A DNA stretch of 64,000 nt from Fontibacterium meridianamericanum (lineage in GTDB: Bacteria; Pseudomonadota; Alphaproteobacteria; Pelagibacterales; Pelagibacteraceae). Location: assembly GCA_965235635.1 (NCBI GenBank), contig CBDDYR010000001.1, positions 1 to 64,000 of the forward strand. The letters are read 5' to 3'. Every line of letters starts with the position of its first letter. Within the stretch, counting starts at the first letter, position 1. A program made the translations under genes and the position numbers. The notes under the pieces were generated by a model. That model searched no databases. It worked only from the letters and a program-made list of their open reading frames with translations, and was not told the DNA's origin. Shown piece by piece: positions 1 to 7,253 of the stretch.

Positions 1-55
1 TTTACCAGAAATTAGACCGATGAATATGTAAAAAAGTAGGTAGATTTAATAAAAA

Positions 56-535
56 TTAATCAAATTTTAAAGACTGCTGAATAATCGTATCACAATAAAA
101 GTTAATACTCTCTTCAATTTGATCAGTGTTAAATATTTTTTCTAAAGGATAAAGATTGTTTTCTTTTCTATGTTTGCTCATTGAAAGTAAAACTATGATT
201 CTATTTTTACTCATTTCGCCATCTAAATATAACATTTTTAATGTGCCTGTTGGATCTTGTTCAAAATTTTTAGGCTCATATTCACAGCGGAATGAGTGGT
301 TGAATTGAGAAAAAGATATACTCCAATTGTTTTTTGGATGCTTATTTAAAAGATCAATTAAATTATCTAACTTTATTTTGTATCTTTGAAAATTTTCAAA
401 GAAGTATTTAAGATTAATTTCCTTATCCCTTTTTATATCAATTTCACTTTTCTTTTTCTCGAGTTCTTTAAGTAAGACAATATTTCTAATTTCTTCCTGA
501 ATTTTACATATTTTTTTATCTATATATTCAGTCAT
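56..535 (-). CDS. Hypothetical protein with N-terminal coiled coil (element)
   Basis: I do not recognise a family. The frame could open at 583, but the internal ATG at 535 is preferred because it overlaps the stop of the upstream gene (528-530) by a few bases, as coupled genes do. This gives about 159 residues. The first half is lysine/glutamate-rich and probably helical or coiled coil; the second half is mixed and ends in short hydrophobic segments. There is no signal peptide or membrane segment. It is the last element gene visible and is probably co-transcribed with the GIY-YIG-like gene before it. Confidence 0.6.
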   Translation of the reverse strand: MTEYIDKKICKIQEEIRNIVLLKELEKKKSEIDIKRDKEINLKYFFENFQRYKIKLDNLIDLLNKHPKNNWSISFSQFNHSFRCEYEPKNFEQDPTGTLKMLYLDGEMSKNRIIVLLSMSKHRKENNLYPLEKIFNTDQIEESINFYCDTIIQQSLKFD

Positions 536-914
536 TAATAAAATTTTTGTATATTTTTTTAATATCTGATTTTGCTTCATCAAAAGTAATATTTTTCATC
601 CACTCCAATAGCGCACCATTATTAGGGCTTGGAACTCGAAAAGTTTTAAAATGTTCTTTTAATACATCCTCAAATCTTCTCATAACTACAACATCTTCGA
701 ACAGAACGACTTTATCAAAGACAACATTGTCACCAAAAATTAATTTATAATTTTTATATCTAGAATTTAGATTAGTTGCTTTGCCAACTTTTATAAAATC
801 TTCATTAACCATTAATGTTTTATCTTTATTTTTAATTTTTGCCTGATCTTTTGGCTCATAAATAATTCTTAAATGTTTGCCTTGGGGCCTGACAATATAT
901 ATTCCAATATTCAT
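528..914 (-). CDS. GIY-YIG / T5orf172-like domain protein
   Basis: The protein begins with a GIYIV strand near the N terminus, followed by a KVGKA segment, a downstream Arg in LNSRYKNY, and a FEDVLKEHF helix with a candidate catalytic Glu. This order fits the GIY-YIG nuclease superfamily, closest to the T5orf172/MUG113 type found in phages and mobile elements. A TTG at 932 would extend the frame, but it lies inside a stable hairpin; the ATG at 914 is a better start (128 residues). A DNA-cleaving role is inferred from the family. The fold assignment is by motif only and could be wrong. Confidence 0.55.
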   Translation of the reverse strand: MNIGIYIVRPQGKHLRIIYEPKDQAKIKNKDKTLMVNEDFIKVGKATNLNSRYKNYKLIFGDNVVFDKVVLFEDVVVMRRFEDVLKEHFKTFRVPSPNNGALLEWMKNITFDEAKSDIKKIYKNFIND

Positions 915-924
915 AAAATTATCT

Positions 925-956
925 GTCGGCAAAAGGGAGAGAGACCTCTTGCCGAC
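925..956 (-). terminator. Strong hairpin, possible terminator or 5'-UTR structure
   Basis: GTCGGCAAGAGG and CCTTTTGCCGAC (minus strand) form a 12-bp stem around an 8-base TCTCTCTC loop. On the minus-strand RNA every position pairs, with one G-U wobble; on the plus strand the same position is an A-C mismatch, which argues for function in the minus-strand transcript. It lies between the DUF4268-like gene and the GIY-YIG-like gene. The following AGATAATTTT is only a weak U-tract, so a partial terminator or a leader hairpin are both possible. Confidence 0.5.
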
Positions 957-999
957 ATTTAAAAAGCGAGTTTTGAATTATTTGCCAAAATCTAAAAAC

Positions 1000-1066
1000 A
1001 TTCCTGTGTAGCAAGCAAATAACTCTATTGAGTAACCCAACCCAGACTATAGACGCTAACAGGAAT
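1000..1066 (-). ncRNA. Candidate structured RNA element
   Basis: ATTCCTGTTAGC at one end pairs with GCTACACAGGAAT at the other, giving a 12-bp stem with one bulged base that closes about 42 nt. Inside, CTC and GAG can form a small hairpin. The structure starts just after the stop of the 1068-1775 gene and is followed by the hairpin at 925-956. It contains no credible reading frame. It could be a processed 3' UTR, an antisense or regulatory RNA of the element, or a protein-binding DNA repeat. No known RNA family was recognised. Confidence 0.35.
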
Positions 1067-1067
1067 T

Positions 1068-1775
1068 TCATAATTTATTTTCTATTTTTTCAATGTTTAA
1101 ATTTTCTAAAACTGGATTAAATGCTAGATAAAACTTATCTGACGCCGCTGCCATTTCAGCAAGGACACCATTAAGTTTGTTTACTGTTAATCTTTGTAAT
1201 GAAACTTTATTATTTAATGAACACCTTTCAATTACATAATAAATTCTTGAATAAATTCTATTGTCTAATCTTTCCCAAACTAGATTTTTAATTCTTTTAT
1301 CTAAAATATCTTTTGATTTTTTAATTTCATCAAATACTAATTTATTATAAGCACTTTTATTTTTTATATCTGTTCTTAATGTCTTAATTAACAACTCAAT
1401 TTTTATACCCACTTTAGAAACAACTAATGAATAAGATAATCCTGGTTTTTTAGCCGTTTTAAATATTGCGTTATGGTTAGATGGTTTTAAATTTTGAAAT
1501 AAATTTAATGAAATATTATGTCCACCATACTCAAGGTCAGCAATATCTAAATACTTTTTCCAAAAAGGAGTAAAATTTACAAAGTCTAATTCGAGATTTT
1601 TTGATACATTAATCCCTTTTTCTTGAGTTTCGAGTTTAAGGCAAATCTTTTCTCCTTCATCGGCTATTTCTTTAAAACTCCAATATTTCCAGGGATAAGA
1701 TTTGATAAATGCTTTTGCCATCGAGATAAATGCTTCAGGTTCAATTTCAAAATTATGTAACGGTTTTTGTTTCAT
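1068..1775 (-). CDS. DUF4268-like hypothetical protein (element)
   Basis: This 235-residue soluble protein starts with ATG at 1775. An N-terminal YWSFKEIADEGE segment and a C-terminal half with repeated beta/alpha character (GLSYSLVVSKVG, LVWERLDNRIYSRIYYVI) resemble DUF4268 proteins, a group of unknown function common in mobile and defence loci. The resemblance is from memory of the family pattern and is not secure. Directly upstream lies a symmetric set of AAATAGAT repeats that could control it, and downstream lies a structured intergenic region. No catalytic motif is identifiable. Confidence 0.5.
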   Translation of the reverse strand: MKQKPLHNFEIEPEAFISMAKAFIKSYPWKYWSFKEIADEGEKICLKLETQEKGINVSKNLELDFVNFTPFWKKYLDIADLEYGGHNISLNLFQNLKPSNHNAIFKTAKKPGLSYSLVVSKVGIKIELLIKTLRTDIKNKSAYNKLVFDEIKKSKDILDKRIKNLVWERLDNRIYSRIYYVIERCSLNNKVSLQRLTVNKLNGVLAEMAAASDKFYLAFNPVLENLNIEKIENKL

Positions 1776-1786
1776 AACTATTATAT

Positions 1787-1825
1787 ATCTATTTATCTAT
1801 TTATTGTAAATAGATATAAATAGAT
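1787..1825. promoter_or_regulatory. Symmetric 2+2 ATCTATTT/AAATAGAT repeat, operator-like
   Basis: Two tandem copies of ATCTATTT (1787-1794, 1795-1802) are followed, after five bases, by two copies of the reverse complement AAATAGAT (1808-1815, 1818-1825). The array lies 12 bases upstream of the 1068-1775 start codon, where a repressor would block transcription. The paired half-sites suggest a dimeric DNA-binding protein, possibly one of the small DNA-binding proteins of the element. Short iterons for replication are an alternative. Confidence 0.5.
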
Positions 1826-1859
1826 AAATATGTGTTAATTTTCAATAACTTAAAATAAT

Positions 1860-2466
1860 TTAATAATATTTCTTATCCGGACCTGGCAAATCAAAGACCC
1901 AGTTCCTTGTATCATCGTCCCTTCTTACGGGCTCACCAATCGCCTTATATTTAGGGGTTGCAGCTTTAGCATTATAAATACCTGATCCATAATTCTTTAC
2001 CTGGTTTAATACTCTCGTGAAAACGTCGTTGCTTCTCCTGGTATAGTTTTTCTTGGGCCAGTTTTATTGTTGCTGGTGTAATTTCATTAATAACTTCTTC
2101 TGATAATTTACCCTTTAATCTAGCTAACATCTTAATCTCATTGTGTTGCTGAAACGCATAATTTGGATATTTAGTCTTTAATCCTGCAGCATGGACACCT
2201 CTTCTGCGCTCACGCTTCACGGACATTTTAGGACTAATGATTGAGCGCGAAACGCGGCTGAAGTGACGGGAGGCTAGGTGAACTGTTGTCATTGGTATTG
2301 CTTGGTCAACCGTAAAAGGACGCACCTCTTTGAACCGCAGCAATTTATTTTCTGAAATGTATAAATCCTTGTATTGGCCCCGTCTAATTCTCGAATATAA
2401 ACATTCTAAAGAAATACCAATGCTTTTAGCAAATTCTCGAGAGGAAAGTTTATATATGTTGTCCAT
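1860..2466 (-). CDS. Helix-turn-helix protein, frameshifted near its C terminus
   Basis: The first frame begins with ATG at 2466 (a TTG at 2511 is less likely) and shows an N-terminal helix-turn-helix (SSREFAKSIGISLECLYSRI), then a basic linker and a helical region. This frame ends at 1972. An overlapping frame, entered around 2018-2036, runs on to a TAA at 1860-1862 and looks genuinely coding, reading VFTRVLNQVKNYGSG and ending in GPDKKYY. A one-base indel therefore splits a protein of about 205 residues. Its role is probably DNA binding within the element; no family was recognised beyond the HTH. Confidence 0.55.
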
Positions 2467-2526
2467 ATTTGGAATTATATCATTACGCTGAATCCGTAAC
2501 AACACTGACAACAGTAAATAGGACGC

Positions 2527-2820
2527 TTATATAAATTTAACTAATGGAGCTGCACCTTTGCGTTCAATGATGCTTATTAGGTTATTATTTTTTAATTTCT
2601 TTAGTGCAAGATATTTAGAGCCCCTTGATATACCATTTTCATTAAAATATTTGTTAGATAGTGGAACGCCATTTCTATATCTTCCATACTTATCAACCCC
2701 AATTCTGTATTTTATATAGTTATAAATCATTACACCAACACCCCCTGCAGCTTTCCAAAAGGAAGAGATTTCATTTACATATACATTTTTAATAAAATGG
2801 TTTGTTTTTTGCAGGATCAA
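2527..2820 (-). CDS. Small winged-helix DNA-binding protein (element)
   Basis: This 97-residue protein starts with TTG at 2820, which is supported by an excellent AGGAGG ribosome binding site five bases upstream. The C-terminal half (GVPLSNKYFNENGISR, then YLALKKLKNNNLISI and a hydrophobic final strand) has the helix-turn-helix plus wing pattern of small replication or transcription regulators. The gene lies just downstream of the DNA polymerase and upstream of the other HTH gene. The direct target is unknown. Confidence 0.55.
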   Translation of the reverse strand: MILQKTNHFIKNVYVNEISSFWKAAGGVGVMIYNYIKYRIGVDKYGRYRNGVPLSNKYFNENGISRGSKYLALKKLKNNNLISIIERKGAAPLVKFI

Positions 2821-2843
2821 CCTAACCTCCTATATATAATTAA

Positions 2844-2866
2844 ATTAAGTATAATATTAAGTATAA
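2844..2866. repeat. Tandem ATTAAGTATAA direct repeat
   Basis: Two copies of ATTAAGTATAA (2844-2854 and 2856-2866) lie between the polymerase stop and the 2527-2820 gene. On the minus strand each copy contains a TATACT that could serve as a -10 box, so the site could be a promoter with an overlapping operator for the small winged-helix gene. A chance AT-rich repeat is possible. Confidence 0.35.
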
Positions 2867-2915
2867 GAACCAGATGATAATTTTGACGACAGGTAGGTGT
2901 ATGGTTTGAAGACAT

Positions 2916-4675
2916 CTAGGCAGCAACGCTCCTCTTAAATCGGTTATATTTTTCTATCACTCTAATAAACTTATCTTGTTCATCTCCCTCTTGTTCAAAA
3001 TTTCGTCTTATGATTCTTACATCTGTTGGAATTTTAAAACCAATAACTTCATAGGCTGCATTTGATAATATTTCCTGTGCCTTGATTATTTGTTCTTTAA
3101 GATTTGATTTTTGCACATGGATCAAAACTGCATCGTGCACAATTGCAGAAACTTCGTAGCTACTATCGATTAAGTTAATGATTGCTTTACGCAATATTTC
3201 TGATCCATGAGATTGTATTGGCCAGTTAAGTAAAGACCTAGGATTTGAAAGTTCATTGTGAGATAGATGGTAGGTCCAGCCAAAAACTGTTTTTATGTAT
3301 CCCCTTTGCATGGCCTTTGAAACAAGGGCATTAATCCATTTAAAATATTTTTGATAAACGTTTAAAATATCTACTCTAATTTTCTTTGCAGTAGATAAAG
3401 GAATGTTTAATCTTTTTGATAGACCATATGCTTCTTGTCCATAACCATTTGCAAGAAATGCAACTTTATATAGTTCTCTAATTTTAGGGTGACTTTTTTT
3501 AGTAGCATCTTGTGGGGCTGCCCCTGCAAGTTTTGCAGTATAAAGGTAAATATCGCCAGAATTATAAGCCGCTAATAGGTTTTCATCACCCGATAATGCC
3601 GCCTGAATAGCAGGTTCTTGTGATTTGATAGTCCAAATATAGTAAGAACTTTACCATCATCTGGTCTTATGAAATTCCTGCTCCATTTTGGAGCCCCAAA
3701 AGGATATTTAGCCGGACTTGCATTTGTTCTTCCAGTTTTTTGCTGAAACATATGTAAACTAGTTCTGGACCTCCCATCTTTGCCTATTTGATAACCTTTT
3801 AAATTTCTACAACTAACAAATTCCTGCGTTAATTGAAAATCTGCAACTTCATTATAAATTTTTGAAAATTCTTTTACTGTATCTCTATCGGTTTTTAATT
3901 TACCTGTCTTTGTTCGAGGCCAATTATTAATTTTTAATCTTTCTACAAATTTTTCAAATTTTGTATGACTAAAAGAATTATCTTCGTAAAGATCATATTT
4001 ACTATTAAAATCCTTTATCAATTCATGGGTTATCTCAACAAAATATTTGTTAAAATCATTATATAACTCTACATCTACAGGTATTCCATTTCTTTCAATT
4101 TGAGCAGTATATGCAAAAGCTTTTGAGTGAAATAATGTTTGTGACACTATTTCTTGTGGATCATAATTAAATTGATCTAAATGTTTTAATTGTTCATAAA
4201 AAAGTTTTTCAGTCGTTAATACATCGCTCTCACAATAGTCTAAAATTTCATTAAATTGCTCTGGTGTGTAGGTTTTATTATTGAGTATTAAATCTCTAAA
4301 ATATTCTTTTTTTTCTGCAGAGATGACATCTTTGATTCCATATCGATTGGCTGTATTGATGAGTGAGAACGCTCCACTTTCAATTTTTAGTTTTCCATTA
4401 AATAATTTTTTATTTATTATATAAGGATCCCATACATATTTTGGTAGACCGTAACCTAATGACAACAAACAGGAAGCTTCTGCATTACAAGCAAATGATA
4501 CAAACAAAGTATCCTCTATAGGATATGGTAATTCTTTTTGCTTAAATATTTTATTAGATTTTAACTCCTTGTACACGCCACAGACTACTATTGGATTATC
4601 ACCTTCCAGTTGCCGGTATTCAAAATCAAATACTACGATATATCTAAAGTTATTTTTTAATACCTCGAGCAACAT
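2916..4675 (-). CDS. Family A DNA polymerase with 3'-5' exonuclease domain, frameshifted
   Basis: The N-terminal region is a DEDDy exonuclease (VVFDFEYR with D-x-E, NAEASCLLSLG, YCESDVLTTEKL). The polymerase part has motif B (RELYKVAFLANGYGQ) and motif C (HDAVLIHV, where Ala replaces the usual Glu). Near 3630-3650 the frame breaks twice. Removing an extra T from ATATTTGG and one base a few positions on restores ILDYKSQEP, a proper motif A with its catalytic Asp, so the full product is about 585 residues. ATG at 4675 is chosen because AGGAGG lies five bases upstream; it overlaps the preceding gene. It probably replicates the element. The breaks may be sequencing errors or real decay. Confidence 0.85.
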
Positions 4676-5279
4676 TGCCACCTCCTATTGCCCTTTGAAG
4701 CGGATGAAATGTCTCGTAATTTTTCTCATCTATAATTCGATCATGGAAAGCGTATGCGATACATTCGTTATATTTTAAATCCCATTTGATTTCAGGGAAC
4801 TCTGAATTATTATTTTTAAATTCTGCAGTTCTGAAGACATCAAAACATTTGTTTGCCATGTTTGCAGATATTCGTGTCCAAACTTCAAAAGATTGCTTTA
4901 CCGCTTCTTTTGCAGATGTAATCCAGGCACTATTCATGGAATTTCTAGCCGAAACAGGCCAAATTCCATATCTGGCGTTTGAAGTTTGATATTGAACTAA
5001 AAATACAGGTTTTGCCTCGCCTACTAGTGTTTCGATCATTTTTTGAAATTGTGGGCTACCTGCAATTAGATAATCCATTACTAAACCATCTGCATCAGAT
5101 AATTGTGTTGTTAAAGCAATAATACAATTTGCATTATCTTCTAATGAATTTCCCCTAGATCTAAACCATTCTGTTTTTAATGGTTTCTTTGATGACACAG
5201 AAGATGGTCCATAGGTTTTTGTTTCTGCAAGACCATCTTTATAGTCCTTACTTACGGTTACTTTTTCTAAATCAAGCAT
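4650..5279 (-). CDS. Unrecognised protein translationally coupled to the element DNA polymerase
   Basis: This 209-residue soluble protein has no signal peptide or membrane segment. Its 3' end overlaps the polymerase start by about 26 bases, so the two are probably translated together. The sequence contains an aromatic-rich centre (YGIWPVSARNSMNSAW, FEVWTRISANMANKCF) and a Gly-rich tail (AIGGGNVARGIKK). Its position suggests a replication accessory role such as single-strand binding or a processivity factor, but this rests on context only. I do not recognise the family. Confidence 0.6.
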   Translation of the reverse strand: MLDLEKVTVSKDYKDGLAETKTYGPSSVSSKKPLKTEWFRSRGNSLEDNANCIIALTTQLSDADGLVMDYLIAGSPQFQKMIETLVGEAKPVFLVQYQTSNARYGIWPVSARNSMNSAWITSAKEAVKQSFEVWTRISANMANKCFDVFRTAEFKNNNSEFPEIKWDLKYNECIAYAFHDRIIDEKNYETFHPLQRAIGGGNVARGIKK

Positions 5280-5280
5280 T

Positions 5281-5475
5281 TTAAATTACCTCCTTTTTGT
5301 TAGTGTTATTACTTGAGATTATTTTACTTTTTGTAAAATTTTTATTTGTGATTACTTCTATAACCTTTGGAATTGAAATTACTGTTCCAGGTACAATCAG
5401 TTTTGAAAGTTGATACAATTTATCATAGACATCTGCCCTAATTGAAATTGATACAAATCTTCGACCGTCGCACAT
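5281..5475 (-). CDS. Small ribbon-helix-helix-like protein
   Basis: This 64-residue protein starts at ATG 5475, one base after the stop of the upstream gene. Its first part (RRFVSISIRADVYDKLYQLS, then a second helix ending in VIEVITNK) has the strand-helix-helix layout of ribbon-helix-helix regulators such as CopG/Arc. It could be the repressor of the element or bind replication repeats. A short basic and Asn-rich tail follows. The assignment is from pattern alone. Confidence 0.45.
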   Translation of the reverse strand: MCDGRRFVSISIRADVYDKLYQLSKLIVPGTVISIPKVIEVITNKNFTKSKIISSNNTNKKEVI

Positions 5476-5476
5476 A

Positions 5477-5779
5477 TTAATTAATTGTTTTCTTTTTTTG
5501 TGGGTATTGTTTTCGATACGCCTCTAGTACCTTTTCTTTTACTTCAAGTTCTGTTCTTAATTTTTTATTTTGATCGTTCCAATAGGATTCTTTCCAGCGA
5601 TGTTTGTGTCTATCTTCTTCACATATTTTTCTTATCCATCTTTTATCTATGATTGACTCATTATGTAGCATCATTTCATATTCTAACCTTTTTATTAGAA
5701 CCCGAACTAGCGCCTGGAGCTCTTCTTTACTACATTCATTTATTGCCTCTTCATTAAAATATTCAGTCAAATCAAACAT
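5477..5779 (-). CDS. Hypothetical coiled-coil protein (element)
   Basis: This 100-residue, highly charged protein is almost wholly helical in character, with Glu/Lys-rich heptad-like segments (LQALVRVLIKRLEYEM, LRTELEVKEKVLEAYRKQ). No family is recognised. The start shares its first bases with the stop of the upstream gene (ATG at 5779), showing tight coupling within the element's replication block. A structural or assembly-helper role is possible but unsupported. Confidence 0.5.
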   Translation of the reverse strand: MFDLTEYFNEEAINECSKEELQALVRVLIKRLEYEMMLHNESIIDKRWIRKICEEDRHKHRWKESYWNDQNKKLRTELEVKEKVLEAYRKQYPQKKKTIN

Positions 5780-6363
5780 TAGATGTCCTCCAGCTTGCCG
5801 TATTTAGATTTGTTTAAAATATAAAAATCATAATTCGCAATTCCTGTTCCATCAAAAAAACTTTCTTTATTCTTTTTGACTGGATTATTTTCTTGAAGGT
5901 TTATCGAAGGCTCCTTTGGAAATGGGAGTTCTAATTGTATTGGTTCTGGTTTGATTTCAAATTGTGCTTTTTCATCTTTAGTTGTTGTTATAGTATTTTC
6001 TGGTTTATAAATTTTTTTAAATGTTGGAAGTGCAAAACCTAACTTCTTGCGCTTTTGATCATTTTCCTCATTTATTGCAACAGCCTCATGCATTGGCGCA
6101 GTTTCATTACGCCCATTTATAAATTTTCCAATCGCAGCGTCATATTTGTAGTCCGATTGATCAAGCATATCCGCAACTATGATTGATCTAACTTCACTAT
6201 CAAATGTTCTTGGGATATCGATTTTGCCAAGTCCATATTGATTTATTTTTGCAGTTAATTCTCTAGGCACATTCATATTAGATTTAATAAGTCTCTGTCT
6301 CGCCGCCTTTAATTCTTCATATGTTTTTTTAATTAGTTGTTTATCAAACTCATTATGCGGCAT
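5779..6363 (-). CDS. Hypothetical protein (element)
   Basis: This 194-residue soluble protein has a helical N-terminal half (KTYEELKAARQRLIKS) and a long low-complexity, Pro/Lys/Thr-rich middle that looks disordered, ending in a short aromatic motif (GIANYDFYILNKSKYG). It overlaps the preceding AlpA-like gene by about 11 bases and abuts the next, so it belongs to one operon. No domain was recognised. The charged disordered linker suggests a protein that tethers partners, for example in replication initiation, but that is speculation. Confidence 0.5.
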   Translation of the reverse strand: MPHNEFDKQLIKKTYEELKAARQRLIKSNMNVPRELTAKINQYGLGKIDIPRTFDSEVRSIIVADMLDQSDYKYDAAIGKFINGRNETAPMHEAVAINEENDQKRKKLGFALPTFKKIYKPENTITTTKDEKAQFEIKPEPIQLELPFPKEPSINLQENNPVKKNKESFFDGTGIANYDFYILNKSKYGKLEDI

Positions 6364-6637
6364 GATTATCTCCGTTTAATGTTGAGAGCTTTTGATGTTT
6401 GAATAAATCTACTGGTTTCTTTTTTTTACTTTTTTTAAGTTCTGCAATTTTTAATAAAGAATGAAACCAGCTGGCAAACTCCTCAAAAATATATAAATAA
6501 GATCTAGCATGAGGAAGTTGATATCTAGGTGCCTTGTTACCCTTTTTAATCTCATTAATAATAATCCTTTCAAGCGTTCTATGACTGATTCCAAGTCGCA
6601 CTGCTAAAGGCTTTATGGTTATATAAATCGTATTCAT
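6353..6637 (-). CDS. AlpA/excisionase-like helix-turn-helix protein
   Basis: This 94-residue protein opens with a MerR/AlpA-type helix-turn-helix (IKPLAVRLGISHRTLERII), followed by a wing-like segment and a basic tail (KKSKKKKP). Proteins of this size near an integrase often act as recombination directionality factors or as regulators of the integrase, so it is a good excisionase candidate. The start is ATG at 6637. About 95 bases of AT-rich leader with a GC-rich hairpin separate it from the previous gene. Confidence 0.5.
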   Translation of the reverse strand: MNTIYITIKPLAVRLGISHRTLERIIINEIKKGNKAPRYQLPHARSYLYIFEEFASWFHSLLKIAELKKSKKKKPVDLFKHQKLSTLNGDNHAA

Positions 6638-6697
6638 AAAATAATAATTTGTCTTTTATTTATTTATTTAAGGACTGCGGGGTATTTAGTAAATTTG

Positions 6698-6714
6698 CCT
6701 GGGGGGTGGCCAGG
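6698..6714. other. GC-rich hairpin upstream of the excisionase-like gene
   Basis: CCTGG (6698-6702) and CCAGG (6710-6714) flank a 7-base G-rich loop within an otherwise very AT-rich gap (6638-6732). The contrast in composition is striking. It could be a weak terminator for the 6733-7212 gene or an operator site; no T-run follows on the minus strand. Confidence 0.25.
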
Positions 6715-6732
6715 ATCATTCATTATTATTAT

Positions 6733-7212
6733 TTAGGATTTAGGCGATCTTTTGAATAAATCTAAAACATAACTTTTACGTTTTTTCATTACATCTAAAT
6801 ACATTTGTCTAGCACTTTTATAAAAATTTTTAGTTTTTTTTCTTGCAGTTGCATCGTAGTAAAGCTTTTTAATTCTAGAAAAATCCATTCTAATTGCATA
6901 ATGAAGATCATCTTCAAGTCGAGGTGTTTTTTCCCTTTTTATTTTGTAATACCTTGCTTTAACCTTTTTTAGTGAAGCATAAACAGCAGCAGCAAATAAT
7001 AAATGGTTTGTATTTGTTTTATCACCAAATAATTTTTCTATATGCCACCCAACAGTATAAGGATCTAATTTTAAATCTTTACAGTATTTAACTACACCGG
7101 CCCAGGTAGCACCGTAATCCCCATCTGGCAATTTTTTATTCATCCATAATGAATCTTTGCCATCTTTGCCAACGGGAGCAAGTAGCGTAGGGATTTTAGG
7201 AATACTCTTCAT
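6733..7212 (-). CDS. Hypothetical protein next to the integrase
   Basis: This 159-residue basic protein (many Lys and Arg, especially in the last 70 residues) has no recognised domain. The N-terminal part contains GYP-like loop residues and Trp (DGDYGATWAGVVKYC), the centre a hydrophobic helix (LLFAAAVYASLKKV), and the tail is strongly basic, suggesting nucleic-acid binding. It starts with ATG at 7212, 41 bases after the integrase stop, and is probably transcribed with it. Confidence 0.5.
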   Translation of the reverse strand: MKSIPKIPTLLAPVGKDGKDSLWMNKKLPDGDYGATWAGVVKYCKDLKLDPYTVGWHIEKLFGDKTNTNHLLFAAAVYASLKKVKARYYKIKREKTPRLEDDLHYAIRMDFSRIKKLYYDATARKKTKNFYKSARQMYLDVMKKRKSYVLDLFKRSPKS

Positions 7213-7253
7213 AATCTAAATCTTGATTATGAATATCAGATATTGGTTCTTAT

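Noticed and set aside
11..22. ATTAGACCGATG resembling the tRNA core ATTAGAAAACCGATG, as a left attachment site
   Set aside because: It needs a three-base gap, has no tRNA sequence on either side, and sits at the arbitrary window edge. It is too short to support an attachment site.
547..750. Plus-strand reading frame opposite the GIY-YIG-like gene, and similar frames opposite nuo, dnaE and lpx genes
   Set aside because: They are antisense shadows: they have no family features or ribosome binding sites, and the opposite strand encodes recognisable proteins.
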